Part shown: positions 1-6,130 of the stretch, piece after piece | Layout of the letters: the number at the start of each line of letters is the position of its first letter | Numbering within the stretch: position 1 is the stretch's first letter | DNA from: JBAXHO01 sp037138855 | GTDB taxonomy: Bacteria; Patescibacteriota; Dojkabacteria; B142; OLB20 | Length of the DNA stretch: 33,386 bases | NCBI GenBank assembly: GCA_037138855.1 | Contig: JBAXHO010000019.1 | Span: 1-33,386, forward strand | Direction: 5' to 3' | Notes under the pieces: model-generated | Seen by the model: the letters and a program-made list of their open reading frames with translations, nothing else | What the model was told of the DNA's origin: nothing | Database searches by the model: none | Program-made: the position numbers and the translations under genes

Positions 1-6
1 GATTTA

Positions 7-103
7 AAAACAGGAAAGCTCCGCGTTAGCTCAATGGTAGAGCACTCGGCTGTTAACCGATCGGTTGGAGGTTCGAGCCCTCCACGCGGAGCTTTCCTGT
101 TTT
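7..103 (+). repeat. inverted repeat extending the tRNA-Asn acceptor stem
   Basis: Bases 7-26 and 84-103 are perfect reverse complements. Only 20-26/84-90 belong to the mature tRNA, so 13 flanking pairs extend the acceptor helix. The trailer ends in TTTT, so the structure could also stop transcription. The trailer half is copied at the head of every repeat unit downstream; the leader half is not. Confidence 0.85.
20..91 (+). tRNA. tRNA-Asn (anticodon GTT)
   Basis: Cloverleaf read by hand: acceptor 20-26 pairs with 84-90; the D arm is GCTC/GAGC; the anticodon stem is 45-49/57-61 with loop CTGTTAA and GTT at 52-54; the T arm is GGAGG/CCTCC with loop TTCGAGC; the discriminator is G91. CCA is not encoded. 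The outermost anticodon-stem pair is a C-T mismatch. The acceptor stem is continued outward by 13 perfect pairs (7-19 with 91-103), so the precursor would be a 20-bp stem. The 3' end and trailer are the head of the 440-bp tandem repeat that follows. Confidence 0.96.
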
Positions 104-120
104 ATTCCCTCCAACCTATT

Positions 121-393
121 ATGGCGTTCTTCTACGTGCTCTACAGTTCTTCTCTTAGAAAATATTATACCGGTGTTTCTATTCATCCTGATATTCGTAG
201 TATTTACCACAATGCTGGTAAAAGTGGCTCTAAATCTGCTTTTACGAAACGAGCTGATGACTGGGAACTGATTTGGACCAAAGAATTTCAAACAAAATTA
301 GAAGCACTTCGCTTTGAAAAATTTGTGAAGGCTAAAAAAAGTAGTAAATACATTCAGAAACTGACAGAGCACTCGGCTGTTATCCCGACTTAG
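121..393 (+). CDS. GIY-YIG nuclease-family protein, small single domain (intact copy)
   Basis: This 90-residue protein covers a single GIY-YIG fold. The GIY strand is FYV at 4-6, the YIG equivalent is YTG at 16-18, and an HNAG segment follows an Arg near residue 26. After that come FTKR, the WEL motif at 48-50, and an EALRFEKFVKAKKSSKYI helix region like that of UvrC-type stand-alone GIY-YIG proteins. In the family the fold cleaves DNA; the substrate here is unknown. I start at ATG 121, 29 nt after the tRNA, because an earlier in-frame start would lie inside the tRNA. The last eight residues are encoded by tRNA-Asn-like sequence (366 onward), so the C-terminus looks like a read-in rather than part of the ancestral domain. 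There is no Shine-Dalgarno. Two broken copies follow. Confidence 0.8.
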   Translation: MAFFYVLYSSSLRKYYTGVSIHPDIRSIYHNAGKSGSKSAFTKRADDWELIWTKEFQTKLEALRFEKFVKAKKSSKYIQKLTEHSAVIPT

Positions 394-458
394 ATTATCT
401 AAATTTTGAAAAAAATTAAGATAATCTTGGTCGGGATGGAGGTTCTCCCTCTACGTTT
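366..458 (+). repeat. tRNA-Asn-like fragment split by a hairpin (unit 1)
   Basis: Bases 366-382 match tRNA bases 39-55, from the end of the D arm through the anticodon plus one base. A hairpin (383-436) follows, and then TGGAGGTTC and a CCCTC.ACG stretch resemble the T arm and 3' acceptor. The 5' acceptor and D stem are absent, so it cannot form a tRNA alone. The break falls after the base 3' of the anticodon, where canonical tRNA introns sit. Confidence 0.65.
383..436 (+). other. long near-perfect hairpin, GAAA loop
   Basis: TCCCGAC (383-389) pairs with 430-436, AGATTATCT (392-400) pairs with 419-427, and AATTTT (402-407) pairs with 412-417, closing on loop GAAA. That gives about 23 pairs with two small interruptions. 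An identical copy lies 440 bp downstream (823-876). No U-tract follows, so it is not a standard terminator. Confidence 0.8.
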
Positions 459-511
459 TACTACGAGGGACTAAGTGGCTCTAAGCTTCGTAAACTCAGT
501 AAGAGCCACTT
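446..511 (+). other. two further hairpins closing the repeat unit
   Basis: TCCCTC at 446-451 pairs with GAGGGA at 465-470. AAGTGGCTCT at 473-482 pairs with AGAGCCACTT at 502-511. Both recur 440 bp later (886-951). The second ends directly before the next copy of the tRNA 3' end. Confidence 0.75.
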
Positions 512-560
512 GAGGAGCCCTCCACGCGGAGCTTTCCTGTTTTATTTCCTCCAACCTATC

Positions 561-833
561 ATGACGTTCTTCTATGTGCTCTACAGTTCTTCTCTTAAAA
601 AATATTACACTGGAATTTCTGTGCATCCTGATATTCGTAGTATTTACCATAATGCTGGTAAAAGTGGCTCTAAATCTGCTTTTACGAAACGAGTAAAAGA
701 CTGAGAATTGATTTGGACCAAAGAATTTCAAACAAAATTAGAAGCACTTCGCTTTGAAAAATTTGTGAAGGCTAAAAAAAGTAGTAAATACATTCAGAAA
801 CTGACAGAGCACTCGGCTGTTATCCCGACTTAG
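561..833 (+). pseudogene. GIY-YIG nuclease copy 2, nonsense mutation
   Basis: The frame is aligned with copy 1 over its whole length, but codon 48 (Trp, TGG in copy 1) is TGA at 702-704. Only 47 residues, about half the fold, would be made. The 5' half carries several substitutions and the 3' half looks identical to copy 1, consistent with recent conversion or duplication. Reading TGA as an amino acid is unlikely because TGA serves as a normal stop elsewhere in the window. Confidence 0.8.
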
Positions 834-898
834 ATTATCTAAATTTTGAAAAAAATTAAGATAATCTTGGTCGGGATGGAGGTTCTCCCTCTACGTTT
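806..898 (+). repeat. tRNA-Asn-like fragment split by a hairpin (unit 2)
   Basis: This is a copy of 366-458 at exactly 440 bp, with the same break point and hairpin insert. Confidence 0.65.
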
Positions 899-1000
899 TA
901 CTACGAGGGACTAAGTGGCTCTAAGCTTCGTAAACTCAGTAAGAGCCACTTGAGGAGCCCTCCACGCGGAGCTTTCCTGTTTTATTCCCTCCAACCTATC

Positions 1001-1102
1001 ATGGCGTTCTTCTACGTGCTCTACAGTTCTTCTCTTAGAAAATATTATACCGGTGTTTCTATTCATCCTGATATTTCTAATATTTATCATTACATTGGTT
1101 AA
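1001..1102 (+). pseudogene. GIY-YIG nuclease copy 3, truncated
   Basis: It starts like copy 1 for 25 residues, drifts, and stops at codon 34 (TAA at 1100-1102, where copy 1 has an AAA lysine codon). Similarity to the repeat disappears a few bases later, so the rest of the domain is deleted. Confidence 0.8.
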
Positions 1103-1186
1103 AATGGCTCGAGCACTCCATACGGGACTTTGAACAATACTAACAAGGATTTCCACATATCCATTTAACTACAGCATAATTAGTAT

Positions 1187-1192
1187 TATAAT
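1187..1192 (+). promoter_or_regulatory. candidate -10 box for the split-barrel gene
   Basis: A perfect TATAAT lies 22 nt before the ATG at 1215. The matching -35 at 17 bp (TTTAAC, 1164-1169) is weak. Confidence 0.4.
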
Positions 1193-1214
1193 CATTTTAG
1201 ATTATTAACCATTA

Positions 1215-1682
1215 ATGAATACAGATTTAAAAAAAATAATTAAAGAATATTTAGCAACACAGAAACTAATGTCAGTTGCAACTTATGGAGAACACCCCTG
1301 GATAGCGAATGTCTATTATATTCATGATGCTGAATTAAATCTGTATTTTTTAAGTAAGAAATGGCGGGAACATTGCAAAGACATTGAAATAAATTCAAAA
1401 GTTGCTGTGGCTATAGCAGATTCACATCAACCAATTTTCCTGCCTCAAAAAGGCATCCAATTATATGGCATGGCTCAACAAGTAAATATGCTTAAACAGT
1501 TGGAATGGATGTTTAAAATGTGGAATAAATTGATTGCCGGCGAGAAAGGAGAAAGATTATTAGATGCGAAAAAGTTTCTCGATGCTGGCGTATCGGCAAT
1601 ATATAAAATCACACCTAAACAGATAAAGTATTTTAATACAGAACTTTGGCCGAAGGAACAGTTTCAAATATTGGATTTATGA
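1215..1682 (+). CDS. pyridoxamine 5'-phosphate oxidase-like FMN-binding split-barrel protein
   Basis: The 155-residue protein opens with a helix, then the strand pair LMSVATYGEHPWIANVYY, then LNLYFLSKKWREHCKDIEINSKVAVAI. This is the usual beginning of the PNPOx-like split barrel (A-T-x-G-x-P-W-x-A, then a strand and 'R.H...I..N..VA'). Family members bind FMN or F420 and act in oxidoreduction or flavin handling; many have no known substrate. The C-terminal half (ISAIYKITPKQIKYFN) matches the late strand in which these proteins describe a 'vyrI.p..i.y.n' pattern. The stop is TGA. It lies between unit 3 of the array and the M14-type gene, on the same strand with a 45-nt gap to the latter, and may be cotranscribed with it. 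The substrate cannot be assigned. Confidence 0.75.
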   Translation: MNTDLKKIIKEYLATQKLMSVATYGEHPWIANVYYIHDAELNLYFLSKKWREHCKDIEINSKVAVAIADSHQPIFLPQKGIQLYGMAQQVNMLKQLEWMFKMWNKLIAGEKGERLLDAKKFLDAGVSAIYKITPKQIKYFNTELWPKEQFQILDL

Positions 1683-1690
1683 GGAAAATT

Positions 1691-1702
1691 CTAACTTCGT
1701 CC
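1691..1702 (+). repeat. CTAACTTCGTCC short interspersed motif
   Basis: It is one of a family of related words located just after plus-strand stop codons: also 4118 (first ten bases), 5999 and 6752. The longest similarity is between the last two, which flank mntA-hepT. Confidence 0.4.
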
Positions 1703-1727
1703 GTTACTAAAAGTTACAATTCGGTAT

Positions 1728-2390
1728 ATGCAAGTAATTCGCAAAGGAACAAATCCTAAATTGGGTCTCTTTTCAGGAATTCATGGTGATGAATGGCGAA
1801 TAATTTCTTCTGTTAAAAAAGCGGTTGATAAATATTCAGATCAACTCAGTAGTTATTTATATATTCCTGAATGTAGTCCATCGGCAGTTAAGAGTAAAAC
1901 TCGTGAAAATCTAAATGGTGTTGATTTAAATAGATGTTTTATCAAGCAACCCATTATCGATGAGGCAGTCGAGATAACAAATATATTAAAACTAGATAAA
2001 TTTGACCTTTGTGTAGATTTTCATGAGGATGTCGAACCTTCAGAAAATGCCGGTGTTTATGTTTATGATAGTGACAATATTGAAGGTTCAGATATTTTAA
2101 CTACATTTAGAAATAAAGTTGTAACAATTGCCCCGTTATTTACTGGGATTGATGATAGTTCTGACAATGATTTAGGGCGGATGTCAAATAAAGGTTATCG
2201 ACCAGCATTACCTCCAGAAAAGGATATGGATGGTAATTTTATTTATGAAGGCTTTCTGGATTTCTGGGCTTTAATCGAAGGGATTACTAAGCGCTGGATT
2301 ACTCTTGAAGTTCCTACAAATTTAACTCAACAGCAAAAGGATTCTGTTGTTGAAATTTTTATAAAAACGTTGATTCTGGAAGAAATCTGA
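1728..2390 (+). CDS. M14-family zinc carboxypeptidase / AstE-AspA-type deacylase
   Basis: The 220-residue protein carries the metallocarboxypeptidase signature in order. GIHGDE at 17-22 supplies zinc ligands His19 and Glu22. TRENLNGVDLNR at 58-69 holds the substrate-contacting Asn-Arg pair. DFHE at 97-100 supplies the third ligand, His99. LEVP at 193-196 carries the catalytic Glu194. The length and the LEVP motif fit the compact succinylglutamate desuccinylase/aspartoacylase/MpaA branch better than full-size carboxypeptidase A. There is no signal peptide, so it should act in the cytoplasm on a peptide or an N-acyl amino acid. The ATG at 1728 has no Shine-Dalgarno. It follows the split-barrel gene by 45 nt. 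The exact substrate is not deducible. Confidence 0.8.
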   Translation: MQVIRKGTNPKLGLFSGIHGDEWRIISSVKKAVDKYSDQLSSYLYIPECSPSAVKSKTRENLNGVDLNRCFIKQPIIDEAVEITNILKLDKFDLCVDFHEDVEPSENAGVYVYDSDNIEGSDILTTFRNKVVTIAPLFTGIDDSSDNDLGRMSNKGYRPALPPEKDMDGNFIYEGFLDFWALIEGITKRWITLEVPTNLTQQQKDSVVEIFIKTLILEEI

Positions 2391-2412
2391 GATCTAAGTT
2401 TCGTCAACTAAT

Positions 2413-2458
2413 CGGAGTTTTCCTGTTTGATTTCCGCCAACCCATTATGGCGTTCTTC
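2413..2458 (+). repeat. degenerate relic of the 440-bp unit head
   Basis: It aligns without gaps to 86-131 of unit 1 (acceptor 3' end, trailer, and the start of the GIY-YIG gene through GCGTTCTTC) with 5 mismatches in 46 bases. Similarity stops right after. It lies 1446 bp from the equivalent point of unit 3, so the genes at 1215-2390 are bracketed by copies. Confidence 0.8.
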
Positions 2459-2607
2459 CCAAAAAATTTAACTCTTACGCTTCTCTACTTTCTAATATTT
2501 AAACCATTTACCCAGCAAGAATTATCATAACTATCTAAAAAAATTGTATAATCTCCATAATATTTCTTTTTAAAGTTACCAAATTAAACACTGTAAAAAA
2601 ATCAACC

Positions 2608-3525
2608 ATGTTAATCATTACAACGAATAAATCACCTGATCTTGATGGCATTGCATGCGTAATCGCTTATTCGGAATTGAAAAAAACAATGCGTGTACCA
2701 CATCAAGCATTTTATGCCGGAAATATTAATCTGGAAACAGAATTTGTCAGCAATTTTACTAAAACATTTCCGTTTGCAAAACATGAAGGTAACTATGAGC
2801 CGGATTCACAATTTATTATCGTGGATGGCTCATATGCCTTAGCTTTAGAAAAAACAATTCCACTAAATCTGGTAATTGAAGTCTGGGACCATCATTTACC
2901 AGCTTTTTTAGAAGATTTCCCCAATTCAGTCTTAAACCATGTTGAAAAAATTGGAGCTTGTGCCACTTTGATCGCAGAAGAATTTCAAACGAAAAGTATT
3001 ACTCCATCTGCCAGCACAGCTACTTATCTTTATTCTGCAATTGTCTCCAATACAATCAATTTTAAAAACCAGTTAACAACTGGAAGAGATATCCAAGCAG
3101 CTCAATGGCTGGAAAAATTTGCAGAATTGCCCGAAGATTATGTTTATCAAATGTTTAAATCAAAATCTGTAATCAGCAAAGCTAACCTGGAAAAAATATT
3201 GACAGAAGATTTCGTTTTACAGGAAATCAATGGAAAACGAATTGGAATTACTCAGCTCGAAATCGTGGATTTAAGAAAATTTTTTGAGGAGCACAAAGCA
3301 GAATTTATTAAAGTTTTAACTAAGCTCAAAGCAGCTAACCACCTTGATTTACTACTCTTTAATGGTATTGATATTTTCGCAGCAAAAAATCTATATTTTG
3401 TAATTGATGCTGAATCAGATTTATTTTTTTCAAAATTATTAAATGGCAATGATTTGAGATCTGGTTTTAGCAGCGAAACGATTATGATGAGAAAACAGAT
3501 TTGGGGCTTGGCAAATGTAGCATAA
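2608..3525 (+). CDS. DHH/DHHA2 phosphoesterase (PPX1/prune or family II pyrophosphatase-like)
   Basis: Of the 305 residues, the first 190 or so form a DHH domain. It has motif I NKSPDLDG at 7-14 (metal Asp11, Asp13), VDGS at 72-75 (Asp73), the DHH triad at 94-96 and a later SNTINF segment near 150. The remainder looks like a DHHA2 domain, ending SGFSSETIMMRKQIWGL. Family II pyrophosphatases and PPX1/prune enzymes share this layout and hydrolyse pyrophosphate, short polyphosphate or nucleotides with Mn or Mg. Motif I has Asn7 where pyrophosphatases have His, as in the GN(E/S).AD(L/M)DS motif of PPX1, so I lean to the exopolyphosphatase/prune side. It stands alone, with TATAAT at 2547-2552 some 55 nt before the ATG. 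Confidence 0.8.
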   Translation: MLIITTNKSPDLDGIACVIAYSELKKTMRVPHQAFYAGNINLETEFVSNFTKTFPFAKHEGNYEPDSQFIIVDGSYALALEKTIPLNLVIEVWDHHLPAFLEDFPNSVLNHVEKIGACATLIAEEFQTKSITPSASTATYLYSAIVSNTINFKNQLTTGRDIQAAQWLEKFAELPEDYVYQMFKSKSVISKANLEKILTEDFVLQEINGKRIGITQLEIVDLRKFFEEHKAEFIKVLTKLKAANHLDLLLFNGIDIFAAKNLYFVIDAESDLFFSKLLNGNDLRSGFSSETIMMRKQIWGLANVA

Positions 3526-3547
3526 GATTTAAACTCATTTTTAGAAT

Positions 3548-3576
3548 TTGTCAGTTGCCCGCCTAATCACTATAAT
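3548..3576 (+). promoter_or_regulatory. promoter TTGTCA-17-TATAAT
   Basis: -35 TTGTCA is at 3548-3553 and -10 TATAAT is at 3571-3576, with a 17-bp spacer. The predicted leader to ATG 3603 is about 20 nt and has no Shine-Dalgarno; the start context is GCCATGG. Confidence 0.65.
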
Positions 3577-3602
3577 ACGATTACTAATTAATACTCTTAG
3601 CC

Positions 3603-4115
3603 ATGGCTTCAGTCCTCGAAATTTCCCTATCAGTTCACAAAGAAGCAGAGACAATCCTGAAGAAAACTGATGTGATCAACTATTTGAAACCTTTTGGAAA
3701 CATCCGAATTGCGGGTAGTTACTATACAGAACTAATGTACAATCCGGATATCGATTTGGCAGTAGTATCTGCAAATCCCCGCCAAAGCGCACTTGAGTTT
3801 TTACAACTGATGATTGGTAAAAAGCTATTCCAGAAATGTGAATATGGAGACTTCGAATTATTTCCCATTGCCAACCGGCCCAAATCCCAAATCGTTGTTC
3901 TGGTGCTTCCCTATAAGGGAAAAAGATGGGAAATCGAAATCTGGTTTGTCAAAGAATTTGATAAGAAACAACTGATCTTCGAAGAACAACTAAAAAGACT
4001 TCCCCAAAATATCAAAGCAGAAATTATCCAAAGAAAAATTGATCGGGAAAGATCAGGCTTAGATAAAAAAGCTTTATCGAGTTATCAGATTTATCAGAAT
4101 TATGTCGCAATTTAA
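3603..4115 (+). CDS. stand-alone nucleotidyltransferase (Pol beta superfamily)
   Basis: The 170-residue protein has the nucleotidyltransferase core: IRIAGSYY (Gly38-Ser39), then nine residues, then DID (Asp49, Asp51), and a likely third acidic strand in RWEIEIWF near 109-116. The spacing is one residue shorter than in MntA. The last third is Lys/Arg/Gln-rich and helical. Enzymes with this fold transfer nucleotides to protein, RNA or small molecules. No HEPN or other toxin partner is adjacent, so a toxin-antitoxin role is not supported; a minimal tRNA- or protein-modifying transferase is equally possible. It has its own TTGTCA/TATAAT promoter. The next gene is convergent. Confidence 0.65.
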   Translation: MASVLEISLSVHKEAETILKKTDVINYLKPFGNIRIAGSYYTELMYNPDIDLAVVSANPRQSALEFLQLMIGKKLFQKCEYGDFELFPIANRPKSQIVVLVLPYKGKRWEIEIWFVKEFDKKQLIFEEQLKRLPQNIKAEIIQRKIDRERSGLDKKALSSYQIYQNYVAI

Positions 4116-4156
4116 TGCTAACTTCGTATATTGAGTTGAGCTAATGCCAATCAAAT

Positions 4157-4876
4157 TCATAATAATTCTGATTTATTCCACATATCATCAAAAAACTCAC
4201 CCATAAATTGTCCTAAGCTTTCATTTTTTATAACTATGCCCCATTTTTCTTTTGAATTTTCAGTGACTCGAACTCCCAGCTGAATTTTTTTTCTATCGTA
4301 AACTACAAGATTAAAACCCTTCCCTTTTTTATATCTAACCTCAATTCCATTCTTTTGCCAATTTCTAACTAAATCGTTATTATCTTCATCATTAGATAAA
4401 ACAAGGATTTTATATTTAACACCTGCTAGAATTTTTTTTACAATTGTTTTGTAATACTCTGCACCCAATTCGCCTGTCCCAGAAGAGATCAGTAGCACCT
4501 CGCTTCTTACTTGTGAGAATAAATTTTCACCTACTTGATGATAAATCTTCCTTGAAGGAAGGAAAGAAAGTGGAAAATCGTTTTGTAATTCAGCAGTATT
4601 TAAACCACTTAATTGGGAAAATTGTTGAGCAAGCACAATTTCTAAAGGGATCGCTTTTAATTTTTTGGGATATTTCCCCAAAATCTGAATAAATCCTTTT
4701 TTAGAGAGCAGATTTACCGTTCGATTTATTGACTGGACTGGTCTTTTTAGTAGAGTTGCCAGTTTCTTTACGGTTAAATCATCATTTTTTGCAATAATTT
4801 GATATAAACTCTCTTCCAGCACTGAAATCCTGTTTTGTTTGATGATATTCCTAATTTTCATATTGAATTTTAACAT
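4157..4876 (-). CDS. TrmB-like winged-helix transcriptional regulator
   Basis: In the 239 residues, positions 17-75 form a winged helix (ESLYQIIAKNDDLTVKKLATLLKR, recognition helix VQSINRTVNLLSKKGFIQIL). The C-terminal part from about 100 (VGENLFSQVRSEVLLISSGTGELG ... YKILVLSNDEDN ... GIEVRYKKGKGFNLVVYD) has the phospholipase-D-like sensor fold of TrmB proteins. In archaea and bacteria these bind sugars or other metabolites and control uptake or catabolic genes. It is divergent from the APH-fold kinase at 4932 with only 55 nt between, so control of itself and the kinase is the simplest reading. A second in-frame ATG five codons in is an alternative start. Confidence 0.7.
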   Translation of the reverse strand: MLKFNMKIRNIIKQNRISVLEESLYQIIAKNDDLTVKKLATLLKRPVQSINRTVNLLSKKGFIQILGKYPKKLKAIPLEIVLAQQFSQLSGLNTAELQNDFPLSFLPSRKIYHQVGENLFSQVRSEVLLISSGTGELGAEYYKTIVKKILAGVKYKILVLSNDEDNNDLVRNWQKNGIEVRYKKGKGFNLVVYDRKKIQLGVRVTENSKEKWGIVIKNESLGQFMGEFFDDMWNKSELL

Positions 4877-4898
4877 GAAAACGTTAAAACTTTATGGT
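4870..4898 (+). promoter_or_regulatory. promoter TTAACA-17-TATGGT for the kinase, in the divergent spacer
   Basis: -35 is at 4870-4875 and -10 at 4893-4898 with a 17-bp spacer, giving a leader of about 26 nt to ATG 4932. The -35 overlaps the first codons of the divergent regulator, so binding there could affect both genes. Confidence 0.45.
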
Positions 4899-4931
4899 AT
4901 GTAGTAAAATTAAATAATTAAAAAGATTTAA

Positions 4932-5948
4932 ATGATAGAACTAAATATTGAGAATTTAAATAAATATCTCAAATATCAATTAAAAAACGTTTTCCCTAAA
5001 TCAAAAAAAGTTACAATTTTAAAGACTGAGGAAATTAAAGAACAAACATATGTTAATTATATTTTCAAAGTGCAAATAGAAATTGAGGGTAAAAAACGTA
5101 CTATCTATCTCAGACAAACTAGAGATCATGTGAAGACCAGACCAGATCGCAAACTTAATCCTAGTCGAATTCAATTTGAAACTAAAATTTTAAAATTATT
5201 AAATTCTATCCAAGCTGAAGTAGTACCAGAAGTCCTCTTTTTGGATACTGACAATAATGTAGCTTTTCTTTCTGATATTAAAAAATCAGGAAAATTACTA
5301 GTTAACGAATTGATAAAAGGTGATCCGCATACTGAAACAGCTGATAATTTTGGCAAGATTATCGGTATTTTTCATCGAGAGACAATGGGAATTGGTCATG
5401 ACTTAATTCATGGTAATGCAAGCAAGAATGATGCAGCGATTAAGTTTCATTTAGGTATGAGATTAGAACCTGCTTTGACTATGTTTTTCAAAGAGACCCG
5501 TCGACTACTTAAAGAAAGCGAAAAAACGAAAAAATGTTTAGTCCTTGGTGATCTGGCATCAAAAAATATTTTTGTTGATAAAGAAAAAGTCAGATTTCTT
5601 GATCTGGAAAGAGCTTTCATTGGTGATCCTGCTTTTGATGTAGCTTTACTTTTCTGCCACTATTTAATCGAGGTGACACCTGAAAATTTATCAAAATCCA
5701 TTGCCTTTGTAAAAAGATTTATGCGCTCATATCTAGAAAATTTAGCTGAGAGATATTCCCAAATTGAAAAAACGCGCTTGGAAAATAGAATAATTAGATT
5801 TCTAGGAGTGACAATACTTTATCGACTTTTTGGATTTTATTTAGTAATAAATTTAGAACGAAATAAGGTATATTGGTTGAAAATAGCTGAGAACTTATTA
5901 AAATCCAAGACGGGATTTTTTGACTCGATAGATTCGATTATAAGGTAA
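4932..5948 (+). CDS. aminoglycoside phosphotransferase-fold small-molecule kinase
   Basis: The 338-residue protein has the APH/choline-kinase layout. An N-lobe contains YIFKVQIEIEGKKRTIYLRQT (the nucleotide-lobe strands). The catalytic loop LGDLASKN has Asp207 and Asn212, and the usual His before Gly-Asp is replaced by Leu. The metal loop FLDLERAFIGDPAFDVA holds Asp224. GDPAFDVA is typical of APH, homoserine kinase and methylthioribose kinase relatives. C-terminal helices pack the acceptor site. The acceptor is unknown; the 5-methylthioribose or sugar-kinase side is suggested by the adjacent divergent TrmB-like regulator. Antibiotic resistance is not implied. Confidence 0.75.
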   Translation: MIELNIENLNKYLKYQLKNVFPKSKKVTILKTEEIKEQTYVNYIFKVQIEIEGKKRTIYLRQTRDHVKTRPDRKLNPSRIQFETKILKLLNSIQAEVVPEVLFLDTDNNVAFLSDIKKSGKLLVNELIKGDPHTETADNFGKIIGIFHRETMGIGHDLIHGNASKNDAAIKFHLGMRLEPALTMFFKETRRLLKESEKTKKCLVLGDLASKNIFVDKEKVRFLDLERAFIGDPAFDVALLFCHYLIEVTPENLSKSIAFVKRFMRSYLENLAERYSQIEKTRLENRIIRFLGVTILYRLFGFYLVINLERNKVYWLKIAENLLKSKTGFFDSIDSIIR

Positions 5949-5998
5949 AATATTAATGAAAATTCAACAAATAAATTAAATACGAATTTACTATAATG

Positions 5999-6027
5999 CT
6001 AACTTTGTCCATAAAACTTAGTTTTAA
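5999..6027 (+). repeat. left imperfect direct repeat flanking mntA-hepT
   Basis: It aligns to 6752-6780 with 22 of 29 bases identical (core CTAACTT..TCCA.AAAACT.AG). The two copies bracket the two-gene module. Confidence 0.5.
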
Positions 6028-6093
6028 GCAACAATAAAAGAAACTTTCAGAGATACCCATTTAGTACTCCAGATTTTGTATACAATTTCTAAA

Positions 6094-6122
6094 TTCACTT
6101 CAGAAATCAATAATGTTATAAT
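6094..6122 (+). promoter_or_regulatory. promoter TTCACT-17-TATAAT, predicted leaderless
   Basis: -35 TTCACT is at 6094-6099 and -10 TATAAT at 6117-6122. Only eight bases separate the -10 from ATG 6131, which would place the transcript start at the initiation codon. Confidence 0.55.
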
Positions 6123-6130
6123 TCGCAAAT

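Larger units (their letters stand above)
75..1109 (+). repeat. 440-bp tandem repeat array (two full units and one partial)
   Basis: Unit heads (GAGCCCTCCACGCGGAG, the tRNA-Asn 3' end) lie at 75, 515 and 955, exactly 440 apart. Each unit holds the tRNA 3' end, the trailer, a GIY-YIG reading frame, a tRNA-like fragment broken by a hairpin, and two further hairpins. Units 1 and 2 differ at scattered bases up to about 280/720 and then appear identical to the unit end. The start of unit 3 resembles unit 1 more than unit 2, a mosaic that suggests gene conversion. Unit 3 drifts after about 1075 and is lost near 1109. Confidence 0.93.

Noticed and set aside
34..120. GIY-YIG reading frame open from inside the tRNA
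   Set aside because: Residues before ATG 121 are encoded by the tRNA itself and do not belong to the domain; the domain starts exactly at MAFFYV.
702..704. TGA in the second GIY-YIG copy as a recoded Trp or Gly codon
   Set aside because: Many genes in the window end in TGA at natural domain ends, and the intact copy has TGG here, so a nonsense mutation is simpler.
75..1109. CRISPR array
   Set aside because: The repeat unit is 440 bp with coding content and no short spacers; the heptamer arrays have no spacers either. No cas genes are present.
31..1156. Repeated minus-strand frames in the array (31-291, 471-731, 911-1156)
   Set aside because: They are antisense shadows of the GIY-YIG copies; the plus frame has the recognisable motif and the minus frames do not.
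3603..4115. Second MntA-type antitoxin
   Set aside because: The motif spacing is GSX9DXD, the protein is longer, and no HEPN partner is adjacent.
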